A stretch of DNA of 64,000 nt from Otis tarda (Eukaryota > Chordata > Aves > Otidiformes > Otididae), in assembly GCA_026413225.1 (NCBI GenBank), contig CM048552.1:136909053-136973052 (forward strand), in the 5' to 3' direction. Numbering within the stretch: position 1 is the stretch's first letter; each line of letters opens with the position of its first letter. Positions 1 through 13,870 of this stretch are shown piece by piece. A program made the translations under genes and the position numbers. The notes under the pieces were generated by a model. The model did not search any database and was not told where the DNA came from. It was given only the letters and a program-made list of their open reading frames with translations.

Positions 1-3000
1 ACCTTACAGAGACCCGTTCAGAAGAATGGCATCCTCTGTGGTTTAGGAACAACTGTGCAGCAAGAGAGGGGAACTGCTAGTTCTGCAAGTGATTTGCTAT
101 GAGATATTTGCAGATTTCTGTTCTGGTCTACAGGGCCACAGAATGCTCCTAAAATCATTCTGCCAATGGAGAACAGGAAACTAGTACCCCCAGGTGGGGT
201 GGCAGAAGCATGCTTATGGTGGCCCCAGTGACACCAGGAGGATGGTAAATGTCTCCACTCCTCTCAGGGTCTGGCAAGGGCCCACATAAGAGTTCTGCTC
301 CCCAAATGGAGGAACAGCCCTGCTGGTTCTTTTTTTTGTTATTCCTGGGCCCAGGAAACCCAAGCTGGGTGTTTCCTGCACCAATGACAGAGGTTTCTGT
401 CAGAGGTCTAAAATAGATTACCTTCAGAGCACAGACATAATTTGTTCCTTATCCTCCACCCTCCCACAGTTTACAGCTAATTTCCCCATCTAATTACCTG
501 ATGACAATCTTGATTTTTAAATACACCATTGATCTTACAGAGTTCAGTGTACAGAGTGCAGCGGGCATGAATTAGAAGGAGCTCCTTACTGTTGGACAGT
601 TGGGTGGGTTTTTTTTTTTTGCAGTCACCAGAATCTCTTTGTAGTCTTTGCAAATGCAGAGATTATAACTCTGAGAACGTGTGTCTGTTCTTTAAAAAAA
701 AAAATCAAAAACCTTTCATAGGCTTTTTAAATGATCACATATGAGGAGTAGAGAGCAGGACAGCGAGAGGCTAACATGGTGTGCCTTGTAATGCGATAGG
801 GATAGCTTTATAAAGACGGGGAGCTTTAGTTAGTCAAAAGTGCATCTTGTGGGTAGTTTAAATTCAGAATCCTGTGTGGTGGGTCAGGTCACACCTTCAT
901 AGCTGTTGTAGTTCCTATGACATTTCTTGCTGCTATTTTAAAGCCTCTCTGTGATAAGAAAGCAGACCTCGGGGTTCATCCTTGAGAACTTAAAATGTCA
1001 TTATCTAGATGGAGGCAAAGATTATGAATTTAAGTAGAATTTATGATTCCCTTTACTTAGCTGCAGGGAAGGAATTCATAGGACAACTTGGCGGAAAAAG
1101 AATACAATCATTTCTTTAAGCCACCCTAAGATCTTCCCTGAAAACTTGCAGTAGCTTAAGGGCCTCAGCGTTTCCAAGCTGCACTAAATTACGTGTCAGT
1201 GTGTCTGAACACATATGACTGGAAGGAACTGTGCTGAACTATTTCTGGCTATTTCTGTTGCTGTATCATCTATGCTAAAGATCAGGGAGTACCATGTCAC
1301 CTAAGGCATTACACAAGTGAAATTCCCAGCTGGGGAAATTGGAGAGATTTCCAGCTGTACTGTGCAAAAGAAGCCCTATGAAAACTGGTGGGTTTTGGTA
1401 TTTACTATTTGGGTAAAATTATTTTACCTTCCTTTTGTTGCAGAGTAGCATCCATTATCTAGGAAACTCTTAGCTTGAAACAAGAGAGAAAAATAGTTGT
1501 ATGGTATATAGCAATTTGTCCCCTTTGGCAAGTTTTTGGGTCTGTTCCAGTCATTGTTTTCCCAATATCCAGACCAAGATGTGAACCTGCTCCCTCAATA
1601 TTTGTTGTTGTATACTTATGATGTACCCTGGAATAAATACCAATTTCTCAAACGAAGAGTGCAAATTTATTTGAAGAGGTTTTTGGAACAGACCTTGAGC
1701 CATAAATTTGTTAGCAGGTCACTGCTGATACCAGTAGACCTATACTGATTCATATGTGCTAAAGATTAAACAATCCCTTCCTTTCGGTCCCCTGAAGCAC
1801 TTAGAGGAATCTCTAAATAATAAATCTTGTAATGATTGTAATGTAATCTAAATGATAAATCTTGTATCTAAAGAATGTAAAACTATGAGAGTTATAAGAA
1901 TATGAAAAAAAATAAAGGTGAAAAAGCATTCCAAATGTATACTGATGTAGATTTATGTGCACATGTGTAATAGTGTATTTAATACTATAGATAATATTAT
2001 ATCAGCTATTTATTGATTGCTTTGGGATTTACAAAACATGATCTTTTCTTTTCTTGCCTGTTAGCTTTTGAGGCGTAGTTATTGTTTTGGCTCCCATAAG
2101 AAGGAATATGTGATGTTGTGCCAAAGACCTTAATTCTGTGAGATGTTCTTGTCTCATTGAATAACATACAGGATTTGGCTTTTTGAATATATATTCTCTC
2201 ACTAGCATACGTTTCAACCAGAGAGGCTTTATATCATTGCAAACAGCACAGTAGATATGCTTTTGCTGTATTAATATCCTTTAAATGTTGCAAACAGATA
2301 TCTCAACATCATGGAAACACTGCATGTAACTTCTAGACAAGGCAGCTAATCATTCTTCTGTCAGTGAAAATGTATGAATAGGGTGAACTAGTCATTTTCT
2401 TTTGCACTGAGTATTGGTTTTTGCATATTGGGAGCTGTTGAACAGCACTGTCTTTTGAATATTTATTAACTTGCACTACTTTGATAAAAATACTGGGAAA
2501 ACAAGTATTTGCTTTCTTCAGTGTGTATGCAGCTTACTTTCTTTAGCATTATAATAGTTCTTATTAAACATTTCTAAAGAAAAAATCTGATTTTTTATTA
2601 TTAGTTCCTTTTGCGCTACTTACACAAATTACACTATCTCACTAGCTGTGCTGCTGGTAATTATGAGTACTAGCTAGCATCGTGAGCACTCATAGACTTC
2701 AATGTCTGTGCTGCAAAAGGTAAAGGCTGTAATGGACTTGGGACAAACTGGGCTATGAAGCAGTCCATTGGTTTAATCACATTTCAGATTTTTATTGAAT
2801 GTGATGTGAAACAATCACATTCACTTGTTGGAAGGAAAAGTTGTTCCCAAGACAATTTTGTCTATATCCTAGAACAAGATAGAAAATGACAAAAAGAATA
2901 GCATTTTCTTTTGTCCTTTTTTTTTTTAGAGCTAATAGAAGAAATTGCAAGTTTTTTTTTTTAATTGCCCACAGTAGATTTTATGAGAAGAATGTAAACT

Positions 3001-6000
3001 TAAAATTTTTCATTTTATAGTGCACTTAACAGAAAAACGCTGCCACTTTGAAAACTACAGCTAAGTATGTATCCTGCTTAAGCACTTGCTATAGTTTATT
3101 CAGGAGGAATGTGTGTGTTGACTGTAATTCTTCTTGTACTATAAACCCAGGATACATATATGTATGCACACCTACATGCATATATACATGCATAACATTT
3201 TATTACCTCTCTTATTTAGATGATAATATTTTTAGGTGTAGTTTTATATTTTTGTCATTTCACCTCAGACATTATGTTAATACTTCAGAACACTTCATGT
3301 TCTAGTTTGAATGTGCTGATGAGTTAGGGTAAAGAATGTTCTTTGGCAATATCACGCTAGAGTTACTTTGTTAATACAACAAATGTAAATAATTATCAGT
3401 ATTATTGATCATCTAGTTAACACCAGTGAGAAACAGATAAGTGTAAAGACCATGACGTCACTAGTTGCCTCTTTGATGAGTGTTGTTAGTTAGGCTGAAG
3501 TGTCCTATCCAGATCTAACTTTAAAGAATGGTGTTCACCTTGAAGTATTTTATTACTGTAGCATCACTAGATCCTATGGTATTAGTGTTGGATGTTTGTC
3601 TTTTTCCCAAGGCGGTTAGCAAGACAATTGTTTTAGACACTAATTGCGATTTCCTGATTGTCGTTTGGGTGCAGAAAGAGTGCTAGCCTGTCTACAGGAG
3701 CCACGTAGGGATATTTGCTGTGAGAAGAGCTCCACGTAGCAATGTGTGGTTTGCAATATCTTTCTAACAGCATGTGATTTCTTCAGAATATAGAAATTGT
3801 TGCTTCCTGGGAGGAAGTGCTTACAGTTCTAAGTAAGCCCTAATCCCCTCACCAACACTTTCTAGTATTTTTATCCTGCTGCTTCTATGTACTGCTTTCT
3901 GTACTTAAAGCGTAGGATCATCCATAACACTAGGACTCCCAGCAATACAAAATCAGCAGTCAGCCTTCAGGTAGCTCTGGTCTGATTTCAGGGCTACAAA
4001 ATCACTGGATTTTCCTATAAATAGTAATATTTCAAAGAGTGATGAACTGCATATTTTATGTCCTCATCAGAAAATATGGTTTTGGGCTTTGAGTACTAGG
4101 GTCTCATGATGTTCATGGTAACAGTCTTCTGGACTTTGGTAGTATCTCTGATCCATAATTTTTCAGGTATAAAACAAATGGAAGATATAATACAGCACTT
4201 TTGCCGCCAGTTATGAAACAGCTCGACAGATTTTTTAATCTATTCAGCTCTACTAGTTCTTAACATACTGAAATTTATCTAGTTCAGCTTTAATTTTAGT
4301 TTCTGTCTTGTCTCTCTACTTCTGAAAAGTGTTGGGTGCACTTCGGTGCAGGGGAAGGCAGTAATACCACCTGCAAGATATGTCATGCTTAAATACAAAG
4401 ATGCTAATTTCACTAGGGTTAGTAGAAGTTTTGCCATGAACTATATCGAGATCAGGATTTCTTTTACTGCACTGCTTTGCGCATTTTGCATAACTAATCG
4501 TTGTGTGCTAGGGAGATGTCAGTTCCAAAGTTACTTAAGTATATTTTTTTTTAATTTTAAAATAATACTTGTCTTTTGACAATCATTTCTACCTTGATAT
4601 CTGTTCTTAAAACTACCTCTTGTGAGTAGAGAAATAATACTTCTAATTTCAATGTCATTTTGGTAGTAGTATAATTTTCTACCAGTAATTCCATATTTTG
4701 CAAATATGAAATTATGTACTCAAAATTCCTTCTTTCTTTTCTGTTTCTGGAGGCTGTTTATGTGGCTTTCCATTTATGGGCCATGTTGAATGTGGAATAC
4801 AACCATGTGCATATGTAAACCATGTGTATCGAGTTTCTCCCTAATCTTCCAGTTTACCTTAGCTATAGATTCTCTACCACTCTCAAGGAAAAAAAAACCA
4901 ACAAAACAACACAAAAAAAAAACCAAAAAAACCCCCCTCAAACTTAAATACAAAACATTAAGGCAAGGGTCAGTGAGTTTGAAAGATTTTGTAGCTTGAT
5001 CAGCAGCACACTGTACTTCAGGCACCAACCTAAAAGTGAAAGCAGAATTGCAGTCGATTAAAGAGTAATCTTTGGATCACCCAGAAAATGCAGCCCCTCT
5101 TCAGTGCCTCTTAAAGGACTTATTATTCAGTCCCAGACACAGTGTGTTTTGACTTATTGGCAACTGCAAAAGAAAACAGGGAAATGCCATTTTTTTTTGT
5201 TTCAGTCACTCAGCTTTGATTACCTTGGAAGATAGTCTCTTATTCCAAGACATTTACAGTCTAAGATCAGATTTTGGCACCCTTACTTATACTGAATAGC
5301 ATTAGTCAGGGCTAAGCTGCTGCTCATTCAGGTCAGATAGATCAGAATCAGTCAACAATTGAGATGGGGATGTTTCTGTGGAGCTATGACAGTGATTCAA
5401 ACATCTTCCCATGAGGCAGTGATGCAAATGTTTTTCTGCTGGTTTTATCTGTTTATCTGTACCTCTCTTTTGTATGAGTACCATAAAAAAAAGCCTTTGG
5501 TTGAAAAAAAAAAAATAAGGAGGCTTTAGGAAGGAAACTGAATGAATTAAAGTTTTTGGCACAGAAAGGAGCAGGAGGGATTTTGTGCAGAAAGGATAGT
5601 GTGGAAGAAAGCCCCATAACTCAAATACAGTCCTAAAAAACAAACCTGAAAGGTTGGCAGGTTTTCACTGCCAATAGATGAGCAATGATTAGTTGGCCTT
5701 TTTAAAACGTTGTCTCCTGCCAGGCCGAAATCCCCTTCTCCTATTTCCAGCACAGCATTCAGCCCACAGGATAAGTGGATGATGAGGTACACAGTTGTGG
5801 TGTGGAAGGGATTCAAACAATGTGAATGAGATTTTGATCTTCTGGGACTTCTGTGATACAGAGAGTGAAGAAGAGGAAAGACAAACCATTCTTCATTTGC
5901 AGAAAAGGTTTTCATATTTTCTGCACTGTGTGGCTATGGCTAAGGAGAGAGGAGGGGAGTTGTCTTCCTGCTAATATCAAATTGCCACGCCTTTAATTTT

Positions 6001-7930
6001 GACCATGCACCATGCAATTATGGTAGCTGATGGATAGTTATAAATTAATTAGTCTTTGGCAAACTGAACTTTGTTTCAAGTAAGATCAGTGTCACAGAAT
6101 ATATAGGAAAGCAAGTTTTGTGATGGGGTCAGTGCATTTTTTAAATATTCACATAATGAGTGAGTATTTCTTGGCAGAATGAAAGGGTGCATTAGTGCAA
6201 AGAGGCAAAGAATCCTAATTTCTAAGCATACCTCTGGAATAGATGCCTTAGTGCTCTTCCCACAGAACAAGGAGTACTAAATACTGATTGGCATCTGAAC
6301 CTTTCCTCTGTTTGCTGAACTTTCCTTTTTGCTGTGGTTCATACTGGGGTTATAGGTAGCATTCCTGTCACTGCTACCGTGCTCCCCACACTAATTGTCA
6401 TGAAGGACAGAAGGTTCAAGCATGCTGGGTTCCCAAGGCTGCTAATGAGCCCTGGGCTCTCCTCACCCTTAATGAACCAAGGTTTGTTTGCGGGGATTCT
6501 TGTCCATCCCTCCTTTTCCCTGGTCAGGGGAGGAGGCAAGAGTTCACATAACCAAACAATGACTTTACAGTGTAAAGACGATGCAGCTGTGCCATCTGAA
6601 GCTGTCCTCGGTTATGAGCAACAAAGCTTAAATAGATTGTACTGTGAAGAGGTACAGCTCTGTGAGTGTGAAGCATAGCTTTTGCTTCTGCTTCACTGAC
6701 CCGTCTGCTTGCGGCAGCGATGGGCCCTTGACGGGAGCTGAGGCAGGGAGAGCTGTGTAGGGCGACTCTTTCAAAACCAGTCTTTGTAACGCCGAGCACA
6801 GGAAAGGAAACAAAATGAAGTTTCAGTTGATCTCTGACAGGGGTGTACTGCTGCGTTCTCCAGAAAATCCCATGCCCTCCATTTAGAAGTCATTGATTCC
6901 TAATCCACAGCAGGTGATTAATAAGGCCACTGAAGAAAGCAGTAGTTTGTAAGTTTTAGCAATAGTGAGTACTTACACAAAAGCACGTACGCACACAAAC
7001 CCCTAAGCAGATCACACATTTCACTGTCTTACTCTGTAGATGCTCTTGGTTAGGATTATCAGAAATCTGGGCTAAACTGCTGTTTATCATTTACTTCATC
7101 TACCTTTCTTTAGGTGTTTCAATTGCAACATTATGTGATCCTCTGGCTATATTTATTTTTCTACAAATATGTCTGTGATATATGTTTGTGTATATCTGTA
7201 CCGGTACATGTGCATAAAAATGCAGGTACATAAATAGTTGTGTATGTTCTTGAAAAACATAGGGAGGAGTATATTAGTATATGAGAGATATATATTATTT
7301 GTAAAAATATCACATGCTTTCCTAGAAACAGTATTCCATGCATATATTCAGATAGATTTTTACACAGGTAAATACAGACGTACTCTAAATGCTGTGCTAT
7401 TGCTAGAGTAGCAAATGCAAATTTCCACCTGAGAAAATAACTCTGTTAATTGTAATAGCAATGAGATTTAAGGTTATGGGTTATAATAATCTGCACTAAT
7501 CCTTGCACAATGCTATACAAAGGTGAAGTTTTTACAAGAAGTTTGACTACTAGATTAGAGAAGCCAAAAGCAGCATCTGCAGAATAAATCTAATTTTGCT
7601 GTAATAGGCTGTTTGAAGGTCATCATTCTGAGTTTTAATAATGCACAGAAACATCTGCTGTTTTCCTCGATCGCATAGGAATGGGAAAGGGAAAGAAATT
7701 AAGAAGGAGCTTTTCTTTTGCACTCTTAAGTGAACAGAGGCAAGAAAAAAATAAAGCCATCCAGTTTTAAATGCCTTGATGTGTGCATGTGCAGGTTCAA
7801 AACTTTAGATTTCTTGCCTGCCCGGCGTGGTGGGTCGTTAGCCCTGAGAGCAGTGGCGAAAGTTGACAACCCCCCATGGCTGACCCCTCATGTTCTCTCT
7901 AGGCTAATTGAATTTTACGTGTGTTTCCAG
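1..7930. other. Non-coding flank or 5'-UTR intron upstream of the first MID1 coding exon
   Basis: I find no convincing exon, RNA gene or transposon in this stretch. Open frames here are short (at most about 120 codons), unrelated to anything I recognise, and have no codon-level signature. Composition is AT-rich with homopolymer runs (for example A-rich 4887-4935 and T-runs near 610 and 2915). In mammals MID1 transcripts start at several far-upstream non-coding exons that splice to the first coding exon, so by analogy this is probably intron. That is inference. There is no obvious CpG island or TATA-driven promoter close to the coding exon, which fits a distant promoter. Confidence 0.6.
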
Positions 7931-8670
<740 letters not shown>

Positions 8671-9089
8671 TAGCCAAGGGCATGTGGTTGGGAGGGAAAG
8701 CACCCGTCGGCTGCATGCTAAATTCCTCATTTGGGCAGGGGTTGGGGGAGAGAGGTGTGTGGTCTCAAATCGAACCAGGTACACATACGGATCTATATGT
8801 GCATTTGCTTATCGCCATTGAAAAGATGTTGGATTTTGCTTAAGGAAAGATTCCTCAGTTGTGCTTTGCTTTCTCTATAGGTATCACAAGGAATATGCAG
8901 CGTATACTACTCGTTTAGGTGAATTTTCGTATCTACCTACAGCTTTATTTGTGGCAGCTGGCAAGGTTTAGTCCTGATTGCACATACACAGGCGCTGACT
9001 GAAATGTCAGGCGATCTTTGCATATGCTCTGCTGTTGATTATTTTTCATTTGGTTGCTTTCATTGTGAAAAGCCCTTTGCATCCCTGCT

Positions 9090-9640
9090 AACAGGCAATG
9101 CATTTATCCGTGCTGGCTTCAGGGATGGCAGCTGGCCATCCAGCCAGGGAAGCCGAATGCCGGCTCCACTATTCCTGCACTGCCTCCCACATGGGCTCGC
9201 AGGTGGCGCGGTCCGGGAAACAAAACAAAAATTGTTTCTGAGCTTCTTGTGGCATTCCCACGGTTCAGCGAGCTGCCGGCACATCCTCTGCCAGGTAGCC
9301 AGGCGGCTCTGGCAGCCCCCTGGCCCCACACAGGATGCCCTGGGTGGGGTGGGAGTGGGTGACCGGCTGTCGGGGTGCTGTGACGGCTCTCCAGGCGGCT
9401 AGCGTAGGCAGAGCTCCCACTGAACAGCGAGGTCATGCTGAGTGGCCTCCCACCCACATGGGTGTAGGTTCTTCTCACTCCTAGGTGCTGCTGCAGAGCA
9501 CAGGCAGAGATTAAGCATCCCACACTTCCCTGCCTCCGCTCCAACCAGATGGGCTGTGTGTGCCTGTACACGGCTGGCGGGAATTTTTTAAAGATGTTCT
9601 GCAGTTGAGAAACCACAAGTGTGGAGGGCAAAGGTGATCT
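9090..9640. other. GC-rich intronic block just after the first coding exon
   Basis: This stretch is clearly richer in G+C than the AT-rich intron around it and includes CpGs, CCCC/GGGG runs and GGGTGGGGTGGGAGTGGG near 9343. It holds a 132-codon frame on + and a 170-codon frame on -. I recognise neither, and neither shows domain-like composition. In GC-rich DNA stops are rare, so such frames are expected by chance. It could be an enhancer, an unannotated alternative exon or a decayed repeat. The sequence alone does not decide. Confidence 0.4.
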
Positions 9641-9659
9641 GCCAGCCTTCTCACTCGGA

Positions 9660-12600
9660 ATTTCGGAGGTGAAAAAAGAAATGGAATTAGTAGTTTTAAT
9701 TAACGGGGAGGGTTTTCTTCAATGCCTTCAGACTAAAATATGTAGCTGCAACCGTGTCTATGATAACTTTTTGTGAGCACAGCTGAAATCTGCATACACA
9801 TGCTGTGTGGATTTTGTGCCTCTATGCATATGCAAACATGCAGATCATATTCTGTGATTATATTAACATAACGAAAGACACTTCTTTACCTGGACTCCAT
9901 AGCTTCCTTTCACCTCTTAAAGACTTTTTTATTTACTAAGGAGGAGTTGTTATTTTTGCTTTCATTTTGTTCTAAACTAGTTTATTATTTTAATAGGTAA
10001 ATGTTTAGTCATTGATAAAACAGGGCATGGATTATAAATGTGAATAGAAGATGCATGGATTTACAGAGTTTTTCAATTATCCAATGGGTTTATACCCTTA
10101 ACAGGTGCTACTATTTAGTAAGCTAACAGTGTATTGTTTATAAACTTTGTATGAGTAAGAATACACTACTTAACATGAAATACCTTCAACATTAAATAAT
10201 GGATAAGTATATTTTTGAGGATGTAAAAAAGTACTAAACCTTTCTTAGTGTGGATGTACATAGATACAGCAAGTCTTGACAGAAGACTTGAAAACGCATG
10301 CATCTTCATTTGCAATCTTTGACATACTATTGCAGATAGTTAGGGAAAAAAAAAGAGGGTATTTTTGCATGACCTATGACTTTTCTGTGCAAAGATGCCT
10401 AAGAAAACTCAGAAAGGGCATCTCAGGCAAGTACATTCACATTAGATGTTACTGAGCTTAGCTCACTTTCAGGAAGCCTAATTAAGTACTTTTCAGCAGC
10501 CTCCTTGAAGAATAATTCAAGCACTAATTTAATGGTTAGCATAGATCTGAGTCAAATAACTCATTCCTTATAATGGCAACTTGTACCATTGTTTATAATA
10601 TCTGTATGATTTTTTTGAGACATGGACTTTCTTTGTACCCAAACTACCTAAAAGTAGTTTACACGGACAATTATTATTCAACATGAAATCCAGTTCCTAT
10701 CCTCTTTGTCATGAAGCAGCCTATTTCACTTTGCTAATGCCAGTGACTACATCAATCATGCCAATTACACCAGCGATTATGACACATTTATGCTCTGAGC
10801 TCAGGAACAGTAGGCTAGGTGGTTTCCATCCAGATTCAGTGTCCATTCTCTGTTCATAAGAAGGTAATCTGAAAACTATGTATTTCCTTTCCTCATTGCC
10901 TCTCCTGTCTCAGAAATTTGTGCTGTTTTCTGTATCAAACTCCAAGAGTGAGATTTTCAGTTCAGTAGATTGGCACTTATCTCTCAGGAGTAAAGGAACG
11001 ATACCTGTTCACACCACTGTTCGGTAGCTGATGGACAAGAATTTCAGGTCCATTTTCATGTTCAGGCCACCTCCTTCATAAATGGTGATACGACCTCTTG
11101 AGTCACTTGTCATGCTGCTAATGTAAATCTTAGGTACGAGCTTGCAGATGGTCTTTGTTAACTTACAGATAATGTGCACGTGCCATTGGAAAATTCAGTG
11201 TTTAAGTGGATCAGAATATCCCCACCTGAAAAAGCAAGTTGTTGCTTGCTTTATTGGTGCTGCAGGTTTTTAAAATATGTGGGGCTTGATAGCTAGGCTA
11301 CCCAAATCTTTAAAGAAAATTCTGAATGGAGGAATGTGCAGTAGCCAATAGTGTAGTGGATTCATTCAAAAATATGTGATTAATTGTATCTTTAAAAAAG
11401 AAAAGCAAAACTGCTTGAAGTGACACTTTCTTTCTTGTGATTTTTCTTTTTAAAATGGCACATTGTTGATGCTAACAGCAGCAACTGGTGTTGCTCTGAG
11501 TGTCAAGCTATGCTAATTACTCACATTCTCTTCCAGTGCTGTTACTAATTATTTAAACAGTATCTCACCCTTCATTTAGCAGAGGACAAAAGATACCATT
11601 ACAGTCTAGCTCCTTTTGTGGCAAAAATGAAACTCCTTAATTAGGAGTTCTGTATACTTGTCCAGTAGAGGCATCTATGCTGAAGTGTGTTTAACAGTCA
11701 ATGTAATAGCAATTGTGGACATTTGAAAATGAGAAAGTGTTTTTCTTTTGCAGCTATGCCTCCAACCCTGAGAGGTGCTTTTCTTTCTCAACTTGTACTG
11801 GGGCAGAGGGGCTTGAGAGCACTTGTCTTCTTCCAGGAGCAGTCCTTTCTTGCTTAGCTAAACAACCATGTGATATACCTTCACGCCTATAGTTGGTTTA
11901 GTGTTTATGGATGCATTGTTGGTTTTTTTTTTAAGTAGATCATAGACAGATGCATATTAAAAATGGAAAAACAATAAACCATGACCAAAACAAATATCCC
12001 AGAGATACACTGAATTTATGAGGTGGTGGTCAAAATTGTGGTATAAATTAGAAATAATTTCTAGCTGCATGAACAACGAGAGCTTTAAAAATAGAAAGTG
12101 CAAATTCTTATGCTTACCCCACTATATTACCTCAAAGAAAATATTTATAGCTAATTACTTGTGATACCAATTCTTTGGTTTTTGTCTTGTTGCAATTGAA
12201 AAGAAAAGACAATTGAAAAGTACATTCATTTTTTTTTTCAAAGAAAATTCATAGAAATCACCATTCTTCTATAGATATATTTATTCTCAAGAAAATTACA
12301 AGAAAAATAAAAATATAAGATCTTTTTTGAACAAGAGAGAATATTTTAGGGGAATTTACAAACTGTGGATGAAATAATATTGTTCATTTAATATTAGCAA
12401 AGAGCCATGAAGAGATGTAACAAAAGAGGAAGACAGACGGTAAACCATATTTTTAAATGGTATAAAGCCAGCATAATTCCATTGAAATGAATATTTTAAC
12501 TCACCTTCATATTTACTGAGAATCTGGCCGCTGACACATATATTCTTGCCATAAAAATTATTCTGGCACAATTTTTGTACTGCTTAGTCAAGACAGATCT

Positions 12601-13243
12601 TTTTTGAATCGAACCGCTGTAGGTTAGCTGTGGTTCTCCCTGTTTTTGTCTGAATTTTATTAGTCCTGACATGTATTGGGCATGTTTAGGAAGGCAAAGC
12701 AGCCCTCTGAATGGCACTCAGCAATTCCAGGAACAAAAGGGAGCTTCTTATTTGTGTGGTTTTCATCTAGGTTTAGTGGCAGAATCCATACACATGTATC
12801 TTTCCAACACTGTTGATTTAGGATGCAAAGGTTCCGTTTTCTACAGTGCGTCAATTCAGTTACTCACAAATATTTTTTTTTTGGTGGGAAGCAGCCATAA
12901 ATTGTTTCCATGTAGGGAGAATTGCATTCAACTCACATAAGCCTACTTTGACTGTATAAAGGTAGGAGACTTTGTCAAGTCCATAGCTTCTACAAATAGA
13001 GCACAAAAATATGTTTGCTTCCCTGCTGTATATTATGAATTTTTAAACTTTTCATACTTAAATGTCTTTTCAGTGAGACCAGAAAAATATGTGTTGAAGC
13101 TTTCCAACCATTTTTATTTAGCATTATTTTGAATTATGCACATACATGTAAATATCTGTCTATACACATTTTATTCATTTTATGTGCATCTTTATAGTGC
13201 TTGTGTTAGTACATAAAGGCAGTACTACATATATTTGCATGTA
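9660..13243. other. AT-rich intron, nothing recognised
   Basis: I see no exon, RNA gene or transposon here. The sequence is AT-rich, with short homopolymers and one imperfect local duplication around 12190-12220 (CAATTGAAAAG twice). Open frames near 12.4-12.9 kb overlap each other on both strands and look random. Confidence 0.5.
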
Positions 13244-13297
13244 TGTGTATGTAGACTTGTTTTCCTAGCATGTGTATGTAGACTTGTTTTCCTAGCA
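13244..13297. repeat. Perfect 27-bp tandem duplication (two copies)
   Basis: Bases 13244-13270 and 13271-13297 are identical over 27 bp, each unit starting TGTGTATGTAGAC and ending CCTAGCA. The absence of any mismatch suggests a recent replication-slippage event. It lies in AT-rich intron and has no other visible role. Confidence 0.95.
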
Positions 13298-13601
13298 TAG
13301 AAATACATGTAATTTCTAGCAATTTCTAAGGTCATTAAAATCTAGAATCTTGAATTTGAATAAATAGATATATGCCTATATTTTAAGTAAATATATACAA
13401 TTTCATATATATGTGTAGGTTAGTAAAAATATTTTGATCACATATGTATATAAATTACATGGTATTTGTTTTACTTGGTATCCATTTTTATTATTCCATG
13501 CATCTATCTTTTTTTAAGTAGCTGAATATTTTCACATCTAAATTTATAGTTTCCCTATGTACACCTAACTTTACTAACTTCCTATTTAGTGGAAGCAATT
13601 T

Positions 13602-13870
13602 ACACTAAAAAAGGGGTAATGGCTTCAAAATAGAGGGAGGTAGATTTAGATTAGATATTAGGACATTTTTTTTTCCTATGAGGGTGGTGAAACACTGGAA
13701 CAGGTTGCCCAGAGAGGTGGTGGATGCCCCATCCCTAGAAACATTCAAGGACGGGGCTCTGAGCAACCTGATCTAGTCAGGGATGTCCCTGCTCCTTGCA
13801 GGGGGGTTGGACTAGATGACCTTTGAAGGTCCTTTCCAATCCTAACCATTCTATGATTCTATGATTCTAT
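13602..13870 (+). mobile_element. CR1 LINE fragment, 3' end
   Basis: A 5'-truncated avian CR1 in sense orientation. It begins near AGGGGTAATGG, in the region encoding the end of ORF2 (the stretch that reads [11 protein letters not shown] in intact copies), passes through the GGGGTTGGACTAGATGACC segment and ends in the 8-mer tail ATTCTATG repeated at about 13847-13870. A T-run with a small deletion near 13665 and a missing segment around 13748 disrupt the coding frame. CR1 elements move by reverse transcription and are usually heavily 5'-truncated, so this copy is inert. Confidence 0.93.

Noticed and set aside
4887..4935. A-rich tract as possible poly(A) tail of a processed pseudogene
   Set aside because: The run is interrupted by C's, and the sequence upstream has no coding similarity or target duplication that I can see.
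6334..6813. Cluster of overlapping frames on both strands
   Set aside because: Up to 114 codons, but mutually overlapping, without domain features or splice signals; consistent with a locally GC-richer chance effect.
9004..9631. 132-codon (+) and 170-codon (-) frames after the first coding exon
   Set aside because: They overlap on opposite strands in a GC-rich block, carry no recognisable domain and have no clear splice context. I kept only the composition as an observation.
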